From: UBA5951 sp009936885
Lineage (GTDB): Bacteria; Pseudomonadota; Alphaproteobacteria; Puniceispirillales; Puniceispirillaceae
Assembly: GCA_937996625.1 (NCBI GenBank)
Contig: CALKVA010000010.1
Span: 62,001-126,000 of the forward strand
Length of the DNA: 64,000 nucleotides
Direction: 5' to 3'
Both the position numbers and the translations under genes were made by a program. Positions 28,104 through 35,171 of the stretch are shown piece by piece (position 1 is the stretch's first letter; every line of letters begins with the position of its first letter). The notes under the pieces are model-generated. The model was not told where the DNA came from, did no database searches, and saw only the letters and a program-made list of their open reading frames with translations.

Positions 28104-28252
28104 TAGACACACTATCTCTATTGGCAGTTGAGTTTTGTATAAATTTTAATCACTACTGAAAATTCGCATTTCTATTTAGAATATTGTTGAAAAAAGTGTC
28201 ATAAAATATCATACAATTTTATGTTAAAGTTGAAAATTTATGGAGAAAACCA

Positions 28253-28537
28253 ATGGTAACCGTATTAATGACAGTTAAAATTTCTAAAGGTTGGGATACC
28301 TGGTCTGAAATGGCTAAAAGCCTTGAGCCACAAATGAATGAAGTTGGGGCCAAAATGATTTGGGCTGGGTGCAATCAAGATGAAACAGCTATCTATGCAC
28401 TTGTGGAAATGCAAAATCCAGAACAGATAAAAACATTTGGGGAAAGAGCAGATATACTAGAACTTCGGGAATCTGCGGGCGCAGATGTTTCCTCTACCAC
28501 TCCAATTGCGCAAATTGGAGAATATTTTTTAGGATAA
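28253..28537 (+). CDS. DUF3764-like small protein (ferredoxin-like ABM fold suspected)
   Basis: 94 residues, with a good GGAG ribosome site before the ATG. The pattern of alternating strands (VTVLMTVKIS), a helix (WSEMAKSLEPQMNEVG), a second strand pair (AKMIWAGCNQDETAIYALVEM) and the end PIAQIGEYF is typical of small ferredoxin-like dimer proteins annotated as DUF3764. No enzymatic residues can be assigned. It is followed by another small cytoplasmic protein on the same strand. Confidence 0.6.
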   Translation: MVTVLMTVKISKGWDTWSEMAKSLEPQMNEVGAKMIWAGCNQDETAIYALVEMQNPEQIKTFGERADILELRESAGADVSSTTPIAQIGEYFLG

Positions 28538-28594
28538 TTTAATCTATCATTAAATTCGATTGTCAGAGGTAACTAATACGAAAAAGGGGAAATT

Positions 28595-28924
28595 ATGTTG
28601 TATGAAAAATTCAAAAAGGCTTGGGATGACAAGGATGCGGAAGCGGAATTTGCACTTTATCATGATGATTGGGAGTTTAAGTTTCATTCCAACGGCAAAA
28701 TCATGAGAAAAGGGGATATGACTATCGAACAAAGAACAGAGATGATGAAAACAGTTAAACAAACAAATCAGCGATGTTTATATGAAAATGAGGATATCTT
28801 GGTAACACATATGATTGGTGAGTTTCCTAATGGTTCAAGAGATGCTGTAATGATGGTTATTCTAAAAAAAGACGGGTTGGCTTGGAGAACAGAAACCGGC
28901 TCAACGCCCCTAAGTAACGATTAA
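28595..28924 (+). CDS. SnoaL/NTF2-like small protein
   Basis: 109 residues. The opening (MLYEKFKKAWDDKDAEAEFALYHDDWEF) is the standard start of the NTF2/SnoaL fold, where a helix carries the family's W/Y...D pattern and the next strand closes a cone-shaped pocket. GGGGAAATT precedes the ATG. The substrate or role is unknown. It probably belongs with the 94-residue gene just upstream. Confidence 0.6.
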   Translation: MLYEKFKKAWDDKDAEAEFALYHDDWEFKFHSNGKIMRKGDMTIEQRTEMMKTVKQTNQRCLYENEDILVTHMIGEFPNGSRDAVMMVILKKDGLAWRTETGSTPLSND

Positions 28925-29029
28925 TTTATGAATAAAGTACCACCATGCACACCATCATAAAAATCACAGTTCTAAGCATTGGTATTTTGTAAATTTGTCA
29001 ACGAACGTCGAAAAATAATGAGGTAATTT

Positions 29030-29431
29030 ATGCAATTTAAAATGACACTAACAATCACCTGTGCAATAGGATTTGTTTTCTCAATTGGAATGTTTCTATT
29101 CCCAGAGTTTGTTACAAGAGAACAATTTTCTCTTTCGGAAGGTCAGGGTTTCGAAGATTTGGTAACTTTGAGGTATGCAATAGCCAGTCTTATTTTAGCA
29201 CTCGCTGTTATAACTTTTCACTTAAGAGAAGTCGAGGGAACATCATTTCAACTAAATATTATGAGAGGATATTGGATTGCTTTTAGTATTGTTTGTGCAA
29301 CAAATATAGTTCTGCAACTATTGGGAAAAATTTCTGCCGTTCCGCCAACGATAGCAACAGCTTTAATTGCATTACTTACATTTTCCACATGGCGTAGTTT
29401 ATTTAAAGTCAGGGAAGAAGAGAGTGATTGA
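29030..29431 (+). CDS. Four-helix membrane protein of unknown function
   Basis: 133 residues with four hydrophobic segments (~residues 6-24, 46-63, 80-100, 105-122) and short loops; the N-terminal loop is acidic. The layout resembles small DUF4345-type membrane proteins, but I do not recognise a motif. A good GAGG ribosome site precedes the ATG. It sits on the same strand as the two small soluble proteins upstream. Confidence 0.6.
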   Translation: MQFKMTLTITCAIGFVFSIGMFLFPEFVTREQFSLSEGQGFEDLVTLRYAIASLILALAVITFHLREVEGTSFQLNIMRGYWIAFSIVCATNIVLQLLGKISAVPPTIATALIALLTFSTWRSLFKVREEESD

Positions 29432-29593
29432 ATTAATTTTGATATCTTTCTTTAGAATAGATAGCTCTAATCTTTAAGAAAACTTGACATTGAACCCCTT
29501 GCCATAATCAATCGACAAGCTGCTTTCTCAACTGGCGCGGATAAAAATATGTGTTGCCAGCAATTAATAATTTAAAAATCAAATGTGATATGG

Positions 29594-29599
29594 TATAAT
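29594..29599 (+). promoter_or_regulatory. Candidate -10 box upstream of the first repeated leader
   Basis: A perfect TATAAT 66 bases before the first 59-bp leader; no good -35 hexamer lies 16-18 bp upstream. If used, the transcript would begin near 29606 and include the whole leader. Confidence 0.35.
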
Positions 29600-29659
29600 T
29601 GTGTTAACTGGTGCAACAGTATAAATTGTGACCCTGAGTATAGGTTTAAAAAGACTCAC

Positions 29660-29718
29660 AGGCATTTAATTACCAACTTGTGCGCCTTGGCATTCCGCCT
29701 AAAGCACTAAAGCGGAGG
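29660..29718 (+). promoter_or_regulatory. Repeated 59-bp leader, copy 1 (SAM-II/SAM-V riboswitch-like pseudoknot)
   Basis: Ends in the GGAGG ribosome site (29714-29718), eight bases before an ATG. It can form an H-type pseudoknot: P1 AGGC (29660-29663) with GCCT (29684-29687), a U-rich loop ATTTAATTA between them, and P2 GTGC (29680-29683) with GCAC (29704-29707). A small hairpin GGC/GCC (29689-29699) lies between. An alternative stem TCCGC (29694-29698) with GCGGA (29712-29716) would hide the ribosome site. Topology and sequence elements recall SAM-II/SAM-V riboswitches of marine bacteria; ligand identity is inference. Confidence 0.55.
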
Positions 29719-29726
29719 ATAGCGCA

Positions 29727-29924
29727 ATGAAAACGCACCACACTTCCCTATATCATTCAATTGATAATCCAAAACCTTCTGATGTTTTCAAACAAGAACT
29801 TGTTACATGGGAGAGAACTGAGTTTGGTATTCGAATAAGCCGTGTAGAGCGGTCTTTTGATACTGACAGGCATTCTGATAATCATATCAGCACGCCTCTC
29901 CCACTGCCTCCATATCAAGACTAA
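29727..29924 (+). CDS. Small hypothetical protein, first gene of cassette 1
   Basis: 65 residues, beginning MKTHHTSLYHSI and ending LPLPPYQD. It has a charged middle with no membrane segment or recognised domain. It is the first gene after leader copy 1, whose GGAGG serves as its ribosome site. The next gene starts 10 bases after its stop. Its N-terminus (MK..HTS) resembles that of the first gene after leader copy 2. Confidence 0.6.
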   Translation: MKTHHTSLYHSIDNPKPSDVFKQELVTWERTEFGIRISRVERSFDTDRHSDNHISTPLPLPPYQD

Positions 29925-29934
29925 GGAGGCAGTC

Positions 29935-30216
29935 ATGACATATACTGAAGAACAGCTAGATGAGATGTCTAGCAAGATTGGTGCTGTGCTTGGAGAAAGA
30001 CTTAACTATCTATCCAGAGGACAGGAAAGTAGTCTTGATTTCGCACTTTGGGGTGTATTTGAGAGGCATAAAGGACAAGCAGAAAACATCCCTGACGATG
30101 AAATCTGGGGTGCTTGGATGGTTATGGAAGCCTTTTACCCACCAGACGCATTGGAATTATCAGATAGATACCAAGCATTAATAGAAATACAGGAGGCAAA
30201 TCAAGATGACAGATAA
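29935..30216 (+). CDS. Hypothetical acidic protein, cassette 1
   Basis: 93 residues from an ATG preceded by AAGGAGG, a near-perfect ribosome site that decides the start over longer readings. The protein is acidic and helical (TYTEEQLDEMSSKIGAVLGERL...). I recognise no family. Its last 11 bases overlap the next gene, pointing to one operon. Confidence 0.65.
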   Translation: MTYTEEQLDEMSSKIGAVLGERLNYLSRGQESSLDFALWGVFERHKGQAENIPDDEIWGAWMVMEAFYPPDALELSDRYQALIEIQEANQDDR

Positions 30217-30418
30217 TCGATTTATGACATTAAGGTTTCCTGATGACGAAAGAGCAAGAGACTTTGTTTTAGCCGCTCATGGAGGAGATGCTTATGAGGC
30301 ATATGAAAAACTTCGCGAGAAATACAACGGTGAACCAGATTGGGAAGAGTTAGCTATGAACCTTGCATTTTTGCATGAACTCGTCTCTCAACCATTACGG
30401 AAGAAAGGGAGGAAGTAA
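30206..30418 (+). CDS. Hypothetical small charged protein, cassette 1
   Basis: 70 residues. It begins with a strand-like segment (RFMTLRFPDDERARDFVLAAHGG), continues as a helix-rich acidic part and ends in a basic tail (LRKKGRK). The ribosome site AGGAGG lies inside the preceding gene. The stop overlaps the following ATG by one base (TAATG). No family recognised. Confidence 0.6.
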   Translation: MTDNRFMTLRFPDDERARDFVLAAHGGDAYEAYEKLREKYNGEPDWEELAMNLAFLHELVSQPLRKKGRK

Positions 30419-30564
30419 TGGCTAAGATAACATCAGTTCGAGTAGCAGGGCCAGATGACCCAATTTACACTGGAAGGTGGGTCTTATCACCGATGTCTGC
30501 ACCAAAAAAATCAAAACAAGAAAATACTAAAGATAAGAAAAAAGGAAAACCAACGAGTAAGTAG
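30418..30564 (+). CDS. Hypothetical 48-residue lysine-tailed protein, end of cassette 1
   Basis: Starts at the ATG overlapping the previous stop, with GGGAGG upstream. The N-terminal half (MAKITSVRVAGPDDPIYTG, then RWVLSPMS) is mixed; the C-terminal half is almost all Lys, Asn, Thr and Gly. The parallel with the last gene of cassette 2, also short and lysine-tailed, supports it being real. Function unknown; nucleic-acid binding is possible from charge alone. Confidence 0.55.
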   Translation: MAKITSVRVAGPDDPIYTGRWVLSPMSAPKKSKQENTKDKKKGKPTSK

Positions 30565-30585
30565 TAAAACTATATACAGAACTAA

Positions 30586-30644
30586 AGGCATTTAATTATC
30601 AACTTGTGCGCCTTGGCATTCTGCCTAAAGCACTAAAGCGGAGG
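30586..30644 (+). promoter_or_regulatory. Repeated 59-bp leader, copy 2 (SAM-II/SAM-V riboswitch-like pseudoknot)
   Basis: Identical to copy 1 at 57 of 59 positions. One change (C to T) lies in the U-rich loop region before CAACTTG. The other lies in the AUUCY loop of the small hairpin, where it also keeps the alternative anti-ribosome-site stem by a G-U pair. The GGAGG at 30640-30644 is five bases from the next ATG. It begins only 21 bp after cassette 1 ends, so it may act within a read-through transcript at the level of translation. Confidence 0.55.
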
Positions 30645-30649
30645 TTCAA

Positions 30650-31144
30650 ATGAAACCAACTAAACACACATCTTTTATTCCCATGACACCTAATGTAAGG
30701 CCAAAGCAAAGGCTAAATGAGGTTGTTGAAATACCTGACAAACCAGATGATTTGAATGTGCTCATTCACTGGAAAGACCCCATACTAGCTAAGAACTATC
30801 CTAGAGGAACTCCAAGAAAACTTACCTTTGTGTGCAGCGTAGAGTGGGCCTGGTCACCCATGCATAACAGGATAGCTAATTATTATATCAATCCTAAACC
30901 ATGGGGATGGGCATTCTGGGATAATATCCTTGATGACTATACCGTTCCATGGAGCTGGTATTGGAACTTCATTGCTTACTCTGGAAACACAGAGGCTGAT
31001 GAGAGAACGATAGCAGCCTATATGCTGTTAGAGGCCTGGAAGGATGAAGCAGAAGACCAAATGCTTGACCATTATCACTGGATTAATAATACAGGTTGCC
31101 TTGAAATAGAGGATATTAAGGCAATTGCAAGAGAGGTCTGGTAG
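30650..31144 (+). CDS. Tryptophan-rich hypothetical protein, first gene of cassette 2
   Basis: 164 residues, very rich in Trp and Tyr (for example PWGWAFWDNI and VPWSWYWNF), with no signal peptide or clear membrane helix. The N-terminus MKPTKHTSFIP resembles the first gene of cassette 1 (MKTHHTSLY). I recognise no domain. The ATG is served by the GGAGG of leader copy 2. Confidence 0.65.
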   Translation: MKPTKHTSFIPMTPNVRPKQRLNEVVEIPDKPDDLNVLIHWKDPILAKNYPRGTPRKLTFVCSVEWAWSPMHNRIANYYINPKPWGWAFWDNILDDYTVPWSWYWNFIAYSGNTEADERTIAAYMLLEAWKDEAEDQMLDHYHWINNTGCLEIEDIKAIAREVW

Positions 31145-31147
31145 CAA

Positions 31148-31309
31148 ATGGGGATAACAAAATTCACACTAGTTGATAGTCCTGAGAAAATGAGAAACCA
31201 GAACGGTTACTCCATAATCTTTCCTCAGTTAAAAGAGAAGAAAGCTCAATCTGAACATAATCAGAACAACAAGAAGACAAAAACTAAACTTAAGAAGAAA
31301 CAGTCGTAA
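31148..31309 (+). CDS. Hypothetical 53-residue lysine-tailed protein, end of cassette 2
   Basis: Starts three bases after the previous stop. The N-terminal half is MGITKFTLVDSPEKMRNQNG, then YSIIFPQL; the last 25 residues are mostly Lys, Asn, Gln and Thr. The layout mirrors the last gene of cassette 1. The strong terminator 31 bp downstream closes the operon. Function unknown. Confidence 0.55.
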   Translation: MGITKFTLVDSPEKMRNQNGYSIIFPQLKEKKAQSEHNQNNKKTKTKLKKKQS

Positions 31310-31340
31310 TTGAGAATACGCATATTTCCTCCCTAAACTT

Positions 31341-31368
31341 GGACAGCCTTTGTGCTGTCCTTTTTTTT
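31341..31368 (+). terminator. Rho-independent terminator closing cassette 2
   Basis: Perfect 7-bp stem GGACAGC (31341-31347) / GCTGTCC (31354-31360), loop CTTTGT, followed immediately by eight T (31361-31368). It is one of the cleanest terminators in the window and marks the end of the small-gene operon. Confidence 0.93.
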
Positions 31369-31401
31369 ATGGCAAGCTTTGTTTATACAATGGAGAAAAA
31401 G

Positions 31402-31869
31402 ATGGAAAAATTATTCTGGGGTGGATGCTCGTGTGGGGCTTTGAAATATACGATTTCCGATAAACCAATTTTTACTCAGGCTTGCCACTGTAGCTTATGC
31501 CGTAAATATACTGCTTCAGCCTTTATTGTTCACTCATTTATAGAAACCGTTAAATTTAAATTGGAGACAGGTACTTTATTTGAGACAGATGGTCCAACTG
31601 GCAGTGGTAGGGGTCAAAAAGTAAGTAGATGCAAGGTTTGCGCGGACCAAATTTATAGCACCTTCAATCGGGTTAAGGGGAAAATTACTTCTCTTAAGAC
31701 TACTACTTTGGACCGAGCTGAAGATTTTCCACCCCAAGCCCAAATTTTTACAAAAGATAAATTGAGTTGGGTGCAGTTAGGAAATATTCCAGCATATGAT
31801 GAATACTATAATTTCAACGAAACATTATCTAAAGAGAGCCTAGAGCGCTGGAAAGCAACTGGACTTTAG
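31402..31869 (+). CDS. GFA-family (CENP-V/GFA) zinc protein
   Basis: 155-residue zinc-binding protein of the GFA family, whose named member was linked to glutathione-dependent formaldehyde handling; most members have no proven role. The cysteine pattern GGCSCGALKY (~residues 7-16), CHCSLCRK (~28-35) and CKVC (~77-80) fits the two zinc sites. I choose the ATG at 31402, preceded by GGAG at the right distance; longer readings would begin inside the terminator stem. Standalone gene. Confidence 0.85.
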   Translation: MEKLFWGGCSCGALKYTISDKPIFTQACHCSLCRKYTASAFIVHSFIETVKFKLETGTLFETDGPTGSGRGQKVSRCKVCADQIYSTFNRVKGKITSLKTTTLDRAEDFPPQAQIFTKDKLSWVQLGNIPAYDEYYNFNETLSKESLERWKATGL

Positions 31870-32031
31870 AATACGCTCTGATTTTCAATGCAAGTAGGCT
31901 TTTATCCTTGGGGCATACCCCAAATAAGAGACCAAATTCATTCCGATAGGTTTTGCACCTGAGGCGGTTGACACAGAATACCTATTATCTGAAACTAACA
32001 AATATTCAGCGCGGGAAAGTAGAAATCTATT

Positions 32032-32655
32032 ATGAAATTCAGCCTATTATTTACTGTCATAGTTTTTATAAGCCATACCGCTTTAGCTAATGACAAGCTA
32101 TATGTTGAAGGCAATACTCTATATTACAATACTGATTTGGCAGCCGATGATATGAATGCTGAAATAAATTGGGAAGATGTAGACATTATCGAGGAAATTT
32201 TGTTGGAGAATGCAGAAATAACCACAATACAGCTTAACTCAAGCGGTGGGCTTATAGCTGCTGCACAATATATCTCAGACCTTGTTATTGATTTTGAATT
32301 AGATACATATGTGAGTGGTGAATGTAGTAGTGGCTGTGTAGATATTTTTCTTGCTGGAAATAAACGAGTTTTAGAAAGAGGCTCTTGGCTCGGTTTTCAT
32401 AAAGGAAGTTGGGCACCAGAGAATATAAAAAATTATTACGAAAATAATAAAGAAGACGAGGGTTGGAATGATATGTTTGAGTTTTCTTCTTGGGCATATG
32501 AAGATACTCAAAGCGAAATACTGAAACAGATGAAATATATGCTTGAACGAGGTGTGGAAGCTGATTTTATTATACAGACTCTCCAAGCTGATAACGAAGG
32601 TATGTGGTACCCAAGACGGAAGCAGTTAGAAGCTGCAGGTGTTTTAACTGAATAA
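32032..32655 (+). CDS. Periplasmic ClpP/crotonase-fold protein (COG3904 type)
   Basis: 207 residues with a signal peptide (hydrophobic ~4-17, cleavage after ALA). The mature part has the ClpP-like pattern: IQLNSSGGLIAAAQYIS (oxyanion region, ~65-81), a serine in SGECSSGCVDIFLAG (~97-111) and a histidine in LGFHKGSW (~122). These match the serine and histidine positions of ClpP-type peptidases. It is therefore a candidate secreted serine peptidase or ClpP-like scaffold. Single gene; no partner ATPase would be expected in the periplasm. Confidence 0.75.
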   Translation: MKFSLLFTVIVFISHTALANDKLYVEGNTLYYNTDLAADDMNAEINWEDVDIIEEILLENAEITTIQLNSSGGLIAAAQYISDLVIDFELDTYVSGECSSGCVDIFLAGNKRVLERGSWLGFHKGSWAPENIKNYYENNKEDEGWNDMFEFSSWAYEDTQSEILKQMKYMLERGVEADFIIQTLQADNEGMWYPRRKQLEAAGVLTE

Positions 32656-32742
32656 AATAAGCCCATCAAACTTTCGCCTTATTACGAACCAACTGCAGAC
32701 TTAATATGACGTCATTCTTCATAAATAAAATTGGAGAATGCC

Positions 32743-33444
32743 ATGGCTACTTTAATTAAAGTAAATCTATTAATCATATCAATTATACTGTTTGAGTTTG
32801 CATGGCTTCATGCTGCAAAAGCCGAGGAAAAATATGATTATGAATGTCCTTCAGTTGCAGGGGCAGCCGTTGAAGCTGGGTATAGTCTAAAAGCATTTGA
32901 TAATGATTTATGGGAGTTATCTAAAGATGAAAATAGTGCATTCTATATTCTAGAGAATCCAGAGGTCTGTTCATATAAAATATTCGCCAATATTATCAGA
33001 GATGATGATTTAGATTTAAGTGCCTTTATAAACAAATGGCACAAAGAAAAATTGATAGGAAAGATTTACAAGGAAGAAAATGGATATGTCTTTCAAAACT
33101 CTGTGTTATTGCCATATGCCAGTGAAGAATTACTTGAGATAAATATGAGTGTGTTTGATATAACTGCGTCAGTTCTCTTGGATGAGATTGATGAGCATCT
33201 TACAAACATTTCACTGAAAGAAAAAGAAGACAAAACAGATATAAAAGGTAATTGGTTTAAAGCCTATATAGAGGCTTGTTTTCATGCTGAGAAAGAATGT
33301 GAGCAGTTTGAGGATATGTATGGACCTTACCAAACACGTGCTGAATGTTTTGAACGAACAAAAGAAATGATAAGTGGTGTCCGTGAACTTCTTGGAGATG
33401 GCGAGTTTGGTTACAAGTGTGAGCGGTCCGAACAGTCTATTTGA
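32743..33444 (+). CDS. Secreted cysteine-containing protein of unknown function
   Basis: 233 residues from the ATG with GGAG upstream. The signal peptide is hydrophobic at ~7-25 and ends HAAKAEE. The mature part has several cysteines (YECPS, EVCSY, EACFHAEKECEQF, AECFERT, YKCER), suggesting disulfides in the periplasm. No family recognised. Base composition and Glu/Lys/Asp-rich coding resemble the ClpP-like gene just upstream, so the two may belong together. Confidence 0.65.
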   Translation: MATLIKVNLLIISIILFEFAWLHAAKAEEKYDYECPSVAGAAVEAGYSLKAFDNDLWELSKDENSAFYILENPEVCSYKIFANIIRDDDLDLSAFINKWHKEKLIGKIYKEENGYVFQNSVLLPYASEELLEINMSVFDITASVLLDEIDEHLTNISLKEKEDKTDIKGNWFKAYIEACFHAEKECEQFEDMYGPYQTRAECFERTKEMISGVRELLGDGEFGYKCERSEQSI

Positions 33445-33455
33445 AGAAATGTCTT

Positions 33456-33602
33456 ACAAAAATTAAATAACATTATTTATAATTTGAATTTTTTAAAATA
33501 CCTATTAGCTTCTTTGTAAGAGAACTGCATCTAGCCTTAATTATCTTCATCAAGGATTGTGGAGAAAACAGAACTGCTTTTTAACAAAAATTAAATAACA
33601 TT
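33456..33602 (+). repeat. 19-bp direct repeat upstream of the Fur-family gene
   Basis: ACAAAAATTAAATAACATT occurs at 33456-33474 and again at 33584-33602, 128 bp start to start, both in the spacer before the Fur-family regulator. It is AT-rich, so chance is harder to exclude, but a perfect 19-mer twice within one spacer suggests duplication or a binding-site pair. Confidence 0.6.
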
Positions 33603-33666
33603 CTTGATAGGCTTGTTAAAATAATTTAATTTATAGAAACCTTTTAACCTTTAGCTGGTCAATGCG

Positions 33667-34107
33667 GTGGAAACAGATTTACTAAAAAAATGCAACGACG
33701 CTGGTATCAGGATGACTGCCCAGCGTTCATTGATTATTGAAACGCTAGTAGGCTCTGATGACCACCCTGATGCGGATCAAGTATATCGACGCGCGGTTGA
33801 GAGGGACCAGTCAATTTCGCTACCAACTGTTTATCGAACGCTTAATTTGCTGGATGATGCTGGTATTATTAAGAAAATTAATATGAATGATGGGAAAGCT
33901 CGGTTTGAATCAGTAAGAGAGGAACATGATCATCTGATTGATGCAGATAATGGTCATATTCATGAATTCTATAATCAGGAGCTAAAAAAGATGCTAGAGT
34001 CCATAGCTGAAAAAATGGGCTATGAAGTCATTGACCACAAAATTGAAATAGTTGGTCGTAAACGTGGCGAGTCAAACTGTGATTGTATCCAAATCAAAGT
34101 ATATTAG
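33667..34107 (+). CDS. Fur-family metalloregulator (Fur/Mur/Irr group)
   Basis: 146-residue metal-responsive repressor; the GTG at 33667 is the only in-frame start near the N-terminal helix. The winged helix carries TVYRTLNLLDDAGII (~residues 55-69), and the dimerisation part has the metal motif EEHDHLIDADNGHIHEF (~91-107). The CxxC structural zinc motif of classical Fur is missing, as in alphaproteobacterial Mur/Irr relatives, though a CDC occurs near the C-terminus. Targets unknown; neighbours are not obvious metal genes. Confidence 0.85.
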   Translation: METDLLKKCNDAGIRMTAQRSLIIETLVGSDDHPDADQVYRRAVERDQSISLPTVYRTLNLLDDAGIIKKINMNDGKARFESVREEHDHLIDADNGHIHEFYNQELKKMLESIAEKMGYEVIDHKIEIVGRKRGESNCDCIQIKVY

Positions 34108-34430
34108 TCGTTAATCCTATTGATGATTATGGAGATGGCGAACCCGTTGAGAATTTGAAGCAGTAAATGGTTCTATTTAAAAGAGGGAAAAATGCTAAAA
34201 ACATAAAAGGTCAAGGCGAGCCAAATACTGATTTAAGGGACTAGAAAACACGCAAAAATATCCCCCATTTTATTAGTCTGCTTATGATAATATGGCGATT
34301 ATTTAATGTGTTGAAATTAGAAATAATCAATTTTGTATTATACGAAGCTTAAAACAGGAAAATGCTTATTTCTAAAGCAAAAATAGCTAGCATTTATCAA
34401 CAGGCTTTTTTTTCTTATTCGGCGCTTATT
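34108..34430. other. Spacer between Fur-family gene and ThuA-like gene
   Basis: About 323 bp, AT-rich. It holds only very short open frames (longest credible ATG frame 25 codons at 34167). A T-run near 34408 could end transcription from the left. I see no RNA gene. Confidence 0.5.
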
Positions 34431-35132
34431 TTATGCTCCTGCTGCCCATAACATACCACGCCTGATTATCTCAGTAACACTAGGATGTTTGAGATCGTCT
34501 AATAAATGTCCAATTGAACAATAAAAAATACGCCCCTTATCCCAGCGTCGTTTCCAAGCAACAGGCATCACAGTTCCTTCTATCCACCAGTGGTGTTCTC
34601 CTGAGAAGGTTGTGGTTGCTAGCACATCGTTTGATGGGTCAACTAGCATATAATATTGCTCACTATGCAACTTAAAACTTTTAATACCATATGTGATGGG
34701 ATCGTCTGGCTTGCAAATAGTGACATCATAATGCACAAAATCAGCTGTAGGGTCTTGGTTGTCAGGCCAACCTGGGGGGTGGGCAACAAATTGACCGCCG
34801 ATTAAAAAGTGATAGGTGGGTCTGTCTCTAAATGCATCACCCATATGCCCGTGCCACCCCGCTAGACCACAGCCATTGGCAATAAGCTTAAGAAGGCCAT
34901 CCTCTTGCAATTTAGTCATATTACCGAATTCGGCTTGATGAGAGGAGCGAGCGCTTGACCAGATAGGTATAATTAAATCCACATCTTTCAATTTTTCAGG
35001 GTTTTCAAGAGGTTTCAACGTCTCAAATACGTCGACCTCAACATTGTTTTCTTCGAGAAGTTCTTTGCACCAATTACTAAATGCTATTGGGGAATGGCCT
35101 TCCCAGCCGCCAGCGAATAATACAGCCTTCAT
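34431..35132 (-). CDS. ThuA-like protein
   Basis: 233 residues from the ATG at 35132, preceded by AAGAGAG; an upstream in-frame TTG at 35141 is less likely. The start MKAVLFAGGWEGH and the body with GWHGHMGD and HSEQYYML match the ThuA-like glutamine-amidotransferase fold family found in sugar-catabolic operons (trehalose utilisation in rhizobia). It follows an SDR gene by 40 bp and is divergent from a sugar ABC transporter, so a role in converting an imported sugar or polyol is likely. Confidence 0.8.
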   Translation of the reverse strand: MKAVLFAGGWEGHSPIAFSNWCKELLEENNVEVDVFETLKPLENPEKLKDVDLIIPIWSSARSSHQAEFGNMTKLQEDGLLKLIANGCGLAGWHGHMGDAFRDRPTYHFLIGGQFVAHPPGWPDNQDPTADFVHYDVTICKPDDPITYGIKSFKLHSEQYYMLVDPSNDVLATTTFSGEHHWWIEGTVMPVAWKRRWDKGRIFYCSIGHLLDDLKHPSVTEIIRRGMLWAAGA

Positions 35133-35171
35133 TTTTTCCAACTCTCTTAAATTATATCTACAAGTTCTGCA

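Noticed and set aside
31908..31923. Palindrome TTGGGG-CATA-CCCCAA after the GFA gene
   Set aside because: No T-run on either side, so a terminator call is not supported; it may only be a 3' stabilising stem.
34167..34244. A 25-codon frame between the Fur-family and ThuA-like genes
   Set aside because: Too short, with only a weak ribosome site; composition fits random AT-rich DNA.
27654..34430. Intact prophage or integrative element
   Set aside because: No integrase, capsid, terminase, portal or replication gene is recognisable, and no attachment repeat was seen.
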